A stretch of DNA of 39,435 nt from a virus, in the IMG/VR virus record IMGVR_UViG_3300020221_000044, positions 1 to 39,435 of that record; one strand, 5' to 3'. Below are positions 20,590 through 27,205 of this stretch, one piece after another. The position numbers were made by a program, and so were the translations under genes. The notes under the pieces were generated by a model. It made no database searches. It had not been told where the DNA came from and saw only the letters and a list, made by a program, of their open reading frames with translations. Position 1 is the stretch's first letter. Each line of letters opens with the position of its first letter.

Positions 20590-21813
20590 ATGCCATACAC
20601 AGTAAACAAAACAAGCGTCACAGAATCACCCAATCAATACACGGTGCAAGATTCCGTTTTGAACACCCAAACAGACATAGCATTGATAGGAAAAGGATAC
20701 GCCGGTTATGGCGAGATAGTGGCAGAAAATTTTTTACATATACTAGAAAATTTCAGCAGCGACACCGCCCCTCCGAAACCCATCAAGGGGCAGTTATGGT
20801 ACGACTCACAAACGCAAAAACTTAAAGTTTTCACGGGTACTTCTTTCCAACCAGTGGGTGGGGCCAACTACACGGCCTCATCTCCCGTAGGTTTGTCGGC
20901 TGGGGATCTATGGTTCAGTTCTTCATCCCAACAATTATATGTGAACAATGGTGGAGAGAACATATTAGTTGGACCACCAGCAACCACTGACAGCGGATTT
21001 TCTTTTGAAACTATATTGTCATCCACAGATGCCTCAAAAAATATAACCAAATTAAAAAACAACAACGTGCTGATAGCTATCATAAGCGATGATCAATTCA
21101 CTCCCAAAATTGATATATCGGGATTCCCTGTAATCAAGAAGGGTATAACATTAACAGAAGACATAGCAGGGGTGTCATTCGCCGGTACCGCATCCAGTGC
21201 CAGCAGCCTATTAGGCATAGATCCTAACAATTTTTATCAAAAAATAGGTGGTAATCTTACCGGGAGGGTGAACATCAAGACTGATTTGGGACTGGTGATA
21301 GGTGCCGACGATGACTTTAAAATTGCAGTGGAATCAACAGGCAACGTCTCCATAACCAATAGCACAGACAACGCGGATCTTAGTTTCATAATCAAGGACG
21401 GTGGTATCGTAACCACAGTGATGACCATAGATGGGCCCACCTCGCGAGTGGGTATTGGTACAGTGTCTCCTTCAACAAAATTAGACGTAAGTGGCACGGT
21501 GAATGCCACTGCCTTCACAGGACCGATCACGGGAGTGATCACCACCAACAGTATCGAAGTTACCGACGCTGGAAACATCACATTTGATGGCACCATAGAT
21601 GACAGCAACGGAACTGTGTTGACGGCGGCTGAACCCACAGGAAATAACACGATCACTTTGCCCAACAGATCGGGCACAGTGCTTACCACCGGTGATACAG
21701 GCGCCAATGCCTCCATCAGTGGTAACATGTTCAAAAGCAAGGTCACATTGACCATTTTGGACTCAAGCGGCGCAGTATTAACCACACTGTATGCTCCGGG
21801 ATCTGACACCTAG
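20590..21813 (+). CDS. Tail-fibre-like structural protein, paralogue 1
   Basis: The 407-residue protein shares its first about 130 residues with the products at 27206 and 31282. The shared signature is VNKT, then TDIALIGKGYAGYGE, ENFLHILENF, IKGQLWYDSQTQKLKVF and GDLWF...QLYV. This block is probably the shared baseplate- or fibre-attachment domain. The middle is beta-rich. The C-terminal half has the VGIGTVSPSTKLDVSGTVNA motif common in fibre shafts and ends in strand repeats (NTITLPNRSGTVLTTGD). No autocleavage or chaperone domain is seen. It starts 5 nt after the previous stop without a clear ribosome site. A structural role in the fibre or baseplate periphery is well supported; the receptor is unknown. 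Confidence 0.75.
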   Translation: MPYTVNKTSVTESPNQYTVQDSVLNTQTDIALIGKGYAGYGEIVAENFLHILENFSSDTAPPKPIKGQLWYDSQTQKLKVFTGTSFQPVGGANYTASSPVGLSAGDLWFSSSSQQLYVNNGGENILVGPPATTDSGFSFETILSSTDASKNITKLKNNNVLIAIISDDQFTPKIDISGFPVIKKGITLTEDIAGVSFAGTASSASSLLGIDPNNFYQKIGGNLTGRVNIKTDLGLVIGADDDFKIAVESTGNVSITNSTDNADLSFIIKDGGIVTTVMTIDGPTSRVGIGTVSPSTKLDVSGTVNATAFTGPITGVITTNSIEVTDAGNITFDGTIDDSNGTVLTAAEPTGNNTITLPNRSGTVLTTGDTGANASISGNMFKSKVTLTILDSSGAVLTTLYAPGSDT

Positions 21814-21822
21814 TTTTTTATG

Positions 21823-21851
21823 TTGACAATTTTTTATTATTCTTTTAGTAT
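21823..21851 (+). promoter_or_regulatory. Sigma70-like promoter TTGACA-17-TAGTAT
   Basis: A perfect -35 hexamer TTGACA (21823-21828) is followed after 17 nt by TAGTAT (21846-21851, 4 of 6 consensus bases). The predicted start is near 21858, giving a leader of about 10 nt with AGGA at 21860-21863 before the ATG at 21868. It lies in an AT-rich 54-nt gap. Confidence 0.5.
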
Positions 21852-21867
21852 TTTAAAATAGGATCAC

Positions 21868-22845
21868 ATGGCTGTTAGAACTCCATTATACTTTGACGAT
21901 ACATCACCAGTATCCACTCCCATCTTGAAAGAGATGTCTGCGGGACAGATCAACGAGATCAAAAATGCTTTCAAGCAGTTGTATTTCCAATCTCCTTCGG
22001 TGAGATTAGATGTAGTTCCAGGCGGTGGTGGCAACATGGCATTGCCTGACAGCAGTCTAATGACAGATACCAGATTGGTGGCGGGAGCTTATGCCACAAA
22101 TCCCACTGCTTTCCCAGGAGAGGAAACAACGCAGGAACCACAGATACAGACGGTGGGATATAATAGATTGGATCAAGTGATAGAATCGGTGTCCGAGCCA
22201 ATCAATACCAATAGCATACAATATCCCATATACTATTATACGGACGGATCCTCACAACCAGTTTTAAGATCAATGACGTTGCAGGATATGTATGACACTT
22301 TCGCAGAGCTGGTTGTCACCGACGATCTTTCCGTGGGAGGTGCTGTGTACACAGTATCGACCAGCACGACAGAAGCAGGATACACAGAAGTCAGTGGAGA
22401 TCAAACACCGATCTTTTTAGACACCAGGGCCAATCCAGCGGGCTACAATGCAGGTGAAATTCCAGAAACTGAAGATTCAACAACCACAGAAGAAGTACAA
22501 AATTATTATCTACATAAAAAAAATTACACTACACCTGCCCCTCAAGCACCGTCCAGATTAACTGCGTCAGGCAATATCATTACTCCAACCACAGCAACCT
22601 GGAACACCATCTTCCAATCTATCATACGTTACATGGTGGCCAATGTTGAAGGATATAGGTTGCGTTATTCTATCAATGGCACCGGCTCCACCTGTGGCAC
22701 TGTGATGACAGACACTAGGTTAGAAGGAGGCGCCGGAGTTTATGCGACCAAGTTCGAAAACGCTGATGATTACAGAGCACAAGAATTCCCAGATGGTTCC
22801 AGCACCGTAATAAGCACATACGAATTGAAAGTAAACCAGATATAA
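21868..22845 (+). CDS. Uncharacterised late structural protein with DTR-motif repeats
   Basis: The 325-residue protein begins MAVRTPLYFDDTSPVSTPILKEMSAGQ in two short blocks, a type of N-terminus I associate with virion proteins in the fibre region of marine T4-like phages. It carries three related segments around the tripeptide DTR: MTDTRLVAGAYATNPTAF, FLDTRANPAGYNAGEIPE and MTDTRLEGGAGVYATKFE, suggesting internal duplication. There is no signal peptide or membrane segment, and no enzyme motif. It lies between a fibre paralogue and a small protein, behind its own promoter-like sequence. A structural or fibre-accessory role is inferred from context only. Confidence 0.6.
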   Translation: MAVRTPLYFDDTSPVSTPILKEMSAGQINEIKNAFKQLYFQSPSVRLDVVPGGGGNMALPDSSLMTDTRLVAGAYATNPTAFPGEETTQEPQIQTVGYNRLDQVIESVSEPINTNSIQYPIYYYTDGSSQPVLRSMTLQDMYDTFAELVVTDDLSVGGAVYTVSTSTTEAGYTEVSGDQTPIFLDTRANPAGYNAGEIPETEDSTTTEEVQNYYLHKKNYTTPAPQAPSRLTASGNIITPTTATWNTIFQSIIRYMVANVEGYRLRYSINGTGSTCGTVMTDTRLEGGAGVYATKFENADDYRAQEFPDGSSTVISTYELKVNQI

Positions 22846-22847
22846 TA

Positions 22848-23336
22848 ATGATATTAGAGAATGGTAGATTCACCTATGCTGTGTATGCCAGTAGCAAACA
22901 GAATCTAATTTTTGCCACCTGGTACAGCGAAGATACGAAAAAGCACAATGAGATTGCTGTCAAGACCGATCTAGACAATAATATTTACAAGAAACTATTG
23001 GAGACATTCACCCCGGATGAAATCTATCAAATGACAGACCAAAAGAGGAAATTGAACAGCCAGACTTTTGAGATTTACGTGAAAGATATTGCTTTAAAAT
23101 ATGGCTTGGTCTATGATCCCTTGATACATAATCCTCAGGAAAAATTAACAGTGGACAATCTGTTTAATCCGCCCACCGGAGACGTGGGCACTGATTTATT
23201 GTTCAATTTAAAATTAAAAATATTTGATCTTCCAGAGGTGATACGATCCGAAAATACGGAATTGAAGAAAAAACTACGAGAAGTGAAAACTCCCCTAGAA
23301 TCTCTCTATATAGCAGGAAAATTCTTATACGAATAG
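22848..23336 (+). CDS. Small uncharacterised phage protein
   Basis: The 162-residue product is not assigned to a named family. It opens with beta strands (GRFTYAVYASSKQNLIFATWY), then helices rich in Lys/Asp/Glu, including FTPDEIYQMTDQKRK and a C-terminal segment (SENTELKKKLREVKT) that could form a short coiled coil. It starts 2 nt after the previous stop, so it is probably co-translated with the structural protein. Its 3' end overlaps the end of the converging minus-strand gene by 12 nt. The protein looks cytoplasmic and soluble; a role in virion assembly is only a guess from position. Confidence 0.55.
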   Translation: MILENGRFTYAVYASSKQNLIFATWYSEDTKKHNEIAVKTDLDNNIYKKLLETFTPDEIYQMTDQKRKLNSQTFEIYVKDIALKYGLVYDPLIHNPQEKLTVDNLFNPPTGDVGTDLLFNLKLKIFDLPEVIRSENTELKKKLREVKTPLESLYIAGKFLYE

Positions 23337-24020
23337 ATTATATTTCTCCCACTGATGTGGATGGTTGCTCATGTGGGTAAAGTGTACAAATTTGATATCA
23401 GGATAAAATTCATTACCCAAGAACATGTAAGGATTCCCCGTCACTTCGCTATATTTTTTATTAAGATTAGCCACGGTATGCCTAGAATAAGGTTTGGGCC
23501 TGGCCTCCATCCTACAAAACCAACTGTCAGGCAGCGTGATTAATTTTAGTTTTTCTTTTACGCTGTCTTCGATAAAATGTTGTTCGCCATTGACGGGACC
23601 GCTGGTAAATCCTTCTTCTATATATTTTTTCTGCCAATGTTCCGGACGGCTCATAAACTTGTCATAGATGTAATTGCAATCACGAGGATAATATTTGTAA
23701 AATCCCCCATTGATGTTGAATCTATTTTTTTCTCCTGTCTTGTCTCTCCACCAACCCGGAGCAGCGAGAAATTCTCCTGGGTTAACAGGATATTCAAATA
23801 TTTTCTTGTAATCATTAATAAGCAACACGTCGATATCCATGACACAAATGGGTTCATCCTGTGTGAGAGTCATGCCATACATCTTGTTCCATTGCAACTT
23901 AATGTTATCAGCCATGGGTGCTCTGATCCAATGAAACTCATATTCGGGCAATCTGGATTCTAGATAAGTTTCATATTCTGGACCATATCTGTTGCCTATC
24001 CTGACAGCAATTATCTTCAT
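23325..24020 (-). CDS. Glycosyltransferase-like protein (GT-A fold), end of minus-strand island
   Basis: Starting at the ATG at 24020 gives 231 residues, and that ATG overlaps the upstream stop as ATGA, so I prefer it to a start 21 nt further out. The N-terminus MKIIAVRIGNRYG is a first GT-A strand. D62-I63-D64 in CVMDIDVLLIND is the metal- and nucleotide-sugar-binding DxD motif. A later GFYKYYPRD...RPEHWQKKY region and C-terminal histidines (FVHFTHMSNHPHQW) could complete the metal site, as in other GT-A enzymes. Expected activity is transfer of a sugar from a nucleotide donor; donor and acceptor are unknown. It is the last gene of the island and overlaps a plus-strand gene tail to tail. Confidence 0.65.
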   Translation of the reverse strand: MKIIAVRIGNRYGPEYETYLESRLPEYEFHWIRAPMADNIKLQWNKMYGMTLTQDEPICVMDIDVLLINDYKKIFEYPVNPGEFLAAPGWWRDKTGEKNRFNINGGFYKYYPRDCNYIYDKFMSRPEHWQKKYIEEGFTSGPVNGEQHFIEDSVKEKLKLITLPDSWFCRMEARPKPYSRHTVANLNKKYSEVTGNPYMFLGNEFYPDIKFVHFTHMSNHPHQWEKYNLFV

Positions 24021-24697
24021 TGCCAATAATCCTTGATCCATGAATCAACTTCGTCCTGTTTAGGACCGTTGTTCAATATACACACCTCATAATCGGGCCT
24101 CAGTTTTTCCGGGGTCGTGTCCTTGCCATATTTGGCTCCCTTCCAGTAGGAATAAGCAATGCCAGTGGGCAATAGATCTATCTGCACAGGTTCATGATAT
24201 AGATAGCGATCTATGCCTCGATATTTGAACAGTATCATGTCTTTGTTTTTTTGGAAATAATTATAGATCTCGTCACCTTGATTGTCCTGCCATTTCATTA
24301 TGGATGAATTATATTGTGTGGGATATTTGTTTTCTGGTTTGGCTTTTTTGTGTGGCAACAAGAAACCTTCTTTCCATTGTGAATATAGAATGGACACAGT
24401 TCTTGTTTTAACTGAAAGTAATCTCTCCATTGGCTGCAGAATTATAACATCCAGATCAAAAAAAATGTTGGTATCCCGCCTGAATAATTTGAACAGCTCC
24501 AGTTTGGGCCAATATTGCGTCAAATCAGTCTGCATCGGAATAATTTTGATGGATGGATTAATGTCTTTGCTGTTTTCGGTGTAACAATAAAATGTGAATG
24601 GATGACCACAAATATTTTTTTGTACCATGTTGAACAGCTTGTTCACGAATTGCGCAGAGTATTTTTCACCCCATTTGACACACATTACGTTGATCAT
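24017..24697 (-). CDS. Glycosyltransferase-like protein (GT-A fold)
   Basis: From the ATG at 24697 (ATGA overlap with the upstream stop) the product has 226 residues; an ATG 18 nt earlier is possible but less likely. MINVMCVKWGEKYS is the first strand and loop. D81-L82-D83 in NIFFDLDVIIL is a clear DxD motif, preceded by PKLELFKLF, a spacing common in phage and capsule GT-A transferases. The C-terminus keeps LLPTGIAYSYWKGAKYG and ends next to the coupled gene. It probably acts with the neighbouring transferase on the same glycan, since the two are translationally coupled. The specific sugar is unknown. Confidence 0.7.
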   Translation of the reverse strand: MINVMCVKWGEKYSAQFVNKLFNMVQKNICGHPFTFYCYTENSKDINPSIKIIPMQTDLTQYWPKLELFKLFRRDTNIFFDLDVIILQPMERLLSVKTRTVSILYSQWKEGFLLPHKKAKPENKYPTQYNSSIMKWQDNQGDEIYNYFQKNKDMILFKYRGIDRYLYHEPVQIDLLPTGIAYSYWKGAKYGKDTTPEKLRPDYEVCILNNGPKQDEVDSWIKDYWQ

Positions 24698-25263
24698 ACG
24701 ATTTGATACTCCCATCTTGTGTGCTGATCTATCTGTTTAACGAATTCTTCATCATTTAATTGCCATACCGTCTGATCTGCTCCCCTGTAAAAAACATCTT
24801 TAATCTTTTTTATCACGCCCTGCCTAGACAGCAGGTTGGCCCAGATGCCATTGACTTTCTGCATGCTGGCCTCACACTTGTTGGATGATGTGATGTAATA
24901 TCTGCCATCTTTGGGAAGAGCATTTAATGTCACAGGAATAAAAATTTGAGAACAGATATTTTGATGTTTTGTGATGCCTTCCTTGGTCCTCACGTGTTTG
25001 ATGGGCAATAGTTCTGTCAATACGCAAGTCCTCACGCAAATTCTATAACTGTTTTCTCCCATCACATCGTCGAAATCATGCACAGCGGTTGAACCAACAG
25101 GTTGATTTTTATAAAACAATATCCACAAATCAAAATATCTCTGTCTATCGAAGGAATCGATCAATCTTTTTTGTGATGCGTTGTTGAAAAATCCTTTTTC
25201 TTGGCATCGCTGGTAAAAGAAAGACAAGTCGAGATCATTATTATATTTTTTTATTTCATACAT
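24694..25263 (-). CDS. GNAT-like N-acyltransferase candidate
   Basis: The 189-residue protein resembles a family of marine-phage proteins with a GNAT-like layout. It has an N-terminal helix region (FFYQRCQEKGFFNNASQKR), a strand pair WILFYKNQPVGSTAVHDFDD typical of GNAT beta2-beta3, then RICVRTCVLTELLP and a C-terminal segment with RYYITSSN. The usual acetyl-CoA-binding RxxGxG/A motif is not obvious, so enzyme activity is uncertain. A TATAAT lies 10 nt upstream (25274-25279) without a good -35. The gene sits between a QueC-like gene and two glycosyltransferases, so acylation of an amino sugar would fit. That is inference. Confidence 0.5.
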   Translation of the reverse strand: MYEIKKYNNDLDLSFFYQRCQEKGFFNNASQKRLIDSFDRQRYFDLWILFYKNQPVGSTAVHDFDDVMGENSYRICVRTCVLTELLPIKHVRTKEGITKHQNICSQIFIPVTLNALPKDGRYYITSSNKCEASMQKVNGIWANLLSRQGVIKKIKDVFYRGADQTVWQLNDEEFVKQIDQHTRWEYQIV

Positions 25264-25273
25264 CGCACTAGGT

Positions 25274-25279
25274 ATTATA
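25274..25279 (-). promoter_or_regulatory. Possible -10 box (TATAAT) before the GNAT-like gene
   Basis: On the minus strand TATAAT is followed by 10 nt and then the ATG at 25263. No convincing -35 hexamer lies 16-18 nt upstream. It falls in the 29-nt gap between the QueC-like and GNAT-like genes, the only gap inside the island. Confidence 0.25.
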
Positions 25280-25292
25280 TAATTTTTGATGT

Positions 25293-26099
25293 TTAATTAA
25301 AAGTGTATTTTGTCAAATCAGTTACTGAACTGTTTTTGAAAGCCAATTTCCTATGATGACAATTGCTACAGATGCCACAATTACCAAGATCAACGTCACA
25401 GCTAGTTGATTGATAGAGCATTGATAATTCATTTAATTTATCGTAAAGGTCAATCACGTCAGATGTGGTCAAGTTTCGAAAAGGTCTTACTGACATCTCA
25501 TAATCATTCTTGATTTGTTCATAATCGATATCTTTCAATACACCGTAAATTTTTCCATTGTTCTTGAACACGTGTTCGAACAACTCAGGGTATCTCACTG
25601 AATTTTTTTCCAGCCATGGTTTCAATTTGTCATTGGTGATACGGCCTCTGTGCCAGCCACTTGCCTTCAACATATCCATGCTCTGCTCATGTATCTTGTT
25701 GTAGCCGGCCAGGATGTATTTCATCTTGCCTTTGTATTTCTGCAACAAAAAATTTTTAAATTCTAAAGAGGCATCTGTGTGCTTCTTATAGATTTTTGAA
25801 TCCACTGTGAGTGTATGCACTGCTCTAAACCTTTCAATCCCCTGGGCGAACTTTCTTTTTACAATCTCGAGTTTATCATCGTCCTTATCTTGCGGTAATG
25901 TTCCATCGAAAGAAATTAATTTATCGTTGATGAAAACGACACGTTCCAATCCGTATATTTCTCTAGCTATCACGCACAACAATGTTGATTCAATATCCGC
26001 TTCATATATGACGCCAATTTTTTCGTCTGGAGAGATCTTTGGAAATTCTTCTAGATCAAATCTAGTTTTATTTTTACCTAACAGGTAGAATTTATTCAT
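25293..26099 (-). CDS. QueC-like protein with degenerate PP-loop
   Basis: From the ATG at 26099 (AAAGG 6 nt upstream, 8-nt overlap with the preceding gene) the product has 268 residues. The C-terminus has C234, C241, C244 and C247 in TSCDVDLGNCGICSNCHHRK followed by LAF, the zinc-binding signature of QueC (7-cyano-7-deazaguanine synthase; usual spacing C-x8-C-x2-C-x2-C, here C-x6). VRPFRNLTTSDVIDLYDKL before it fits the family layout. The ATP-binding loop, normally SGGxDS, reads EADIES at residues 33-38 (VIYEADIESTLLCVIA), so the pyrophosphatase chemistry is probably lost or changed. It could be a scaffold, a binding protein or a new activity. No other queuosine gene is nearby. Confidence 0.6.
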   Translation of the reverse strand: MNKFYLLGKNKTRFDLEEFPKISPDEKIGVIYEADIESTLLCVIAREIYGLERVVFINDKLISFDGTLPQDKDDDKLEIVKRKFAQGIERFRAVHTLTVDSKIYKKHTDASLEFKNFLLQKYKGKMKYILAGYNKIHEQSMDMLKASGWHRGRITNDKLKPWLEKNSVRYPELFEHVFKNNGKIYGVLKDIDYEQIKNDYEMSVRPFRNLTTSDVIDLYDKLNELSMLYQSTSCDVDLGNCGICSNCHHRKLAFKNSSVTDLTKYTFN

Positions 26100-27105
26100 G
26101 GTCAACCTTTTCCTTATAATGCCACAAAGTTTTTTGTGGTATCTTTATACCATCAGCCTCAATCACGTGTATCTGCGAACCAGTGCATCTTTGGTGACAA
26201 ATAGATTTGTCATTCTTGTACATGGCTGCCAACCAATCTTGAAACACTGGGTCATTCAATATTTCAAAAATACCACGCTGGTGCAGTGATATTGAATATT
26301 TATCTTTGGATATCGCCCAGCTGTTCACTTTGTTAAATGCGGAGGCAGTCCAACAACATGGGAACAGTCTGCCCCAGGAATCAACATAAATTTCTTTCCT
26401 TTGCTTGTGCAGGCAGATCAATGCGCCCTTGTGCTGCATGAAGTCGATGTCAAATCTGTCTGCTGTGGGAGGATATATTTTTTTTGTTTTATTGTCTCCG
26501 TCGCGATACACAAATGGTTTATCAAAGTCTTTGAATCTCGCGGAAATTTTTAAAACGAAATCTCGAAAACCCATTTCCTTGGCCATGGATTCAGCTGCCT
26601 CCACCTGATGCTCATTGTGGAAGAATGGTATGAAGAACCATTTGGCATTGGCTCCTGTCTGTATGAAGGCTGCAGCATTGCTCATCAGTTTTTGCCATTG
26701 TACTCCAACCCTATAGATATGATTCGTGTCCTCCAGGCCGTCTATATGCCACTCCACAAATGAGTGAGGGGTCCGAGCATAGATGCGACCTAACTTTTGC
26801 CAAAAATCAGTGCTGCGTACTCCACCGTTGGTGCTTAAAGTAATTTGGATATTTGAATTGTGCTCCAAAACGTATTCGTGTATCTGCAACAGATCATGAG
26901 CTATTGCAGGATCCCCATAATTGCCACAAAATTTTATTTTTTTTAATCTACCAATGAATCTTTTGGGAAAAAATTTAACAAAATCTACATAGGATATTTC
27001 GTCCTGATTGTCAAGTATTATTGGGTTATTAGTCCTGGAGCACATGGGGCATTTTGCATTGCAACGGCTTGTGATCTCAACATGGACTGAATCTATTTGG
27101 TGCAT
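26092..27105 (-). CDS. Radical SAM / SPASM-domain protein
   Basis: From the ATG at 27105 the protein has 337 residues. C15-x3-C19-x2-C22 (CNAKCPMC) binds the catalytic [4Fe-4S] cluster and S-adenosylmethionine. FCGNYGDP stands in for the GGEP strand, and LSTNGG is a typical later strand. The C-terminal third has SPASM-type cysteines (GALICLHKQRKEIYVDSWG, LFPCCW, CHQRC) expected to hold auxiliary clusters. The family includes peptide-modifying and sugar- or alcohol-oxidising enzymes; the substrate here is unknown. An ATG at 27120 would add MYNSR, but it lies inside the promoter spacer. The 27105 start would be the first base of the mRNA. First gene of the minus-strand island. Confidence 0.8.
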   Translation of the reverse strand: MHQIDSVHVEITSRCNAKCPMCSRTNNPIILDNQDEISYVDFVKFFPKRFIGRLKKIKFCGNYGDPAIAHDLLQIHEYVLEHNSNIQITLSTNGGVRSTDFWQKLGRIYARTPHSFVEWHIDGLEDTNHIYRVGVQWQKLMSNAAAFIQTGANAKWFFIPFFHNEHQVEAAESMAKEMGFRDFVLKISARFKDFDKPFVYRDGDNKTKKIYPPTADRFDIDFMQHKGALICLHKQRKEIYVDSWGRLFPCCWTASAFNKVNSWAISKDKYSISLHQRGIFEILNDPVFQDWLAAMYKNDKSICHQRCTGSQIHVIEADGIKIPQKTLWHYKEKVDHE

Positions 27106-27111
27106 TCTGCT

Positions 27112-27140
27112 ATTATACATATGTTTATGGCCAATATCAA
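27112..27140 (-). promoter_or_regulatory. Near-consensus sigma70 promoter TTGATA-17-TATAAT for the minus-strand island
   Basis: On the minus strand the -35 TTGATA (27135-27140) and a perfect -10 TATAAT (27112-27117) are separated by exactly 17 nt. Six bases then separate the -10 from the ATG at 27105, so the predicted +1 is the A of that ATG and the mRNA would be leaderless. Confidence 0.75.
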
Positions 27141-27191
27141 GCTAGTTGTTCATTCTCATGAAAAGCACTGAAAACGTTATTTGGCTGCTGA

Positions 27192-27199
27192 AATAAATA
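27192..27199 (+). promoter_or_regulatory. late-promoter-like AATAAATA box before fibre paralogue 2
   Basis: The octamer lies 6 nt before the ATG at 27206, in the 100-nt divergent gap shared with the minus-strand island promoter. If used like a T4 late promoter, transcription would begin at or beside the start codon, consistent with the absence of a Shine-Dalgarno. Confidence 0.45.
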
Positions 27200-27205
27200 C
27201 AAGAT

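Noticed and set aside
21237-21809. 190-residue minus-strand frame opposite fibre paralogue 1
   Set aside because: It is Pro/Val/Ser-rich complement of Gly/Thr fibre repeats; a similar shadow appears opposite paralogue 2 (27754-28269).
25293-27105. Complete queuosine / 7-deazaguanine DNA-modification pathway
   Set aside because: Only a loop-defective QueC-like protein is present; the radical SAM neighbour is SPASM-type, not QueE-like, and no folE, queD or transglycosylase is in the window.
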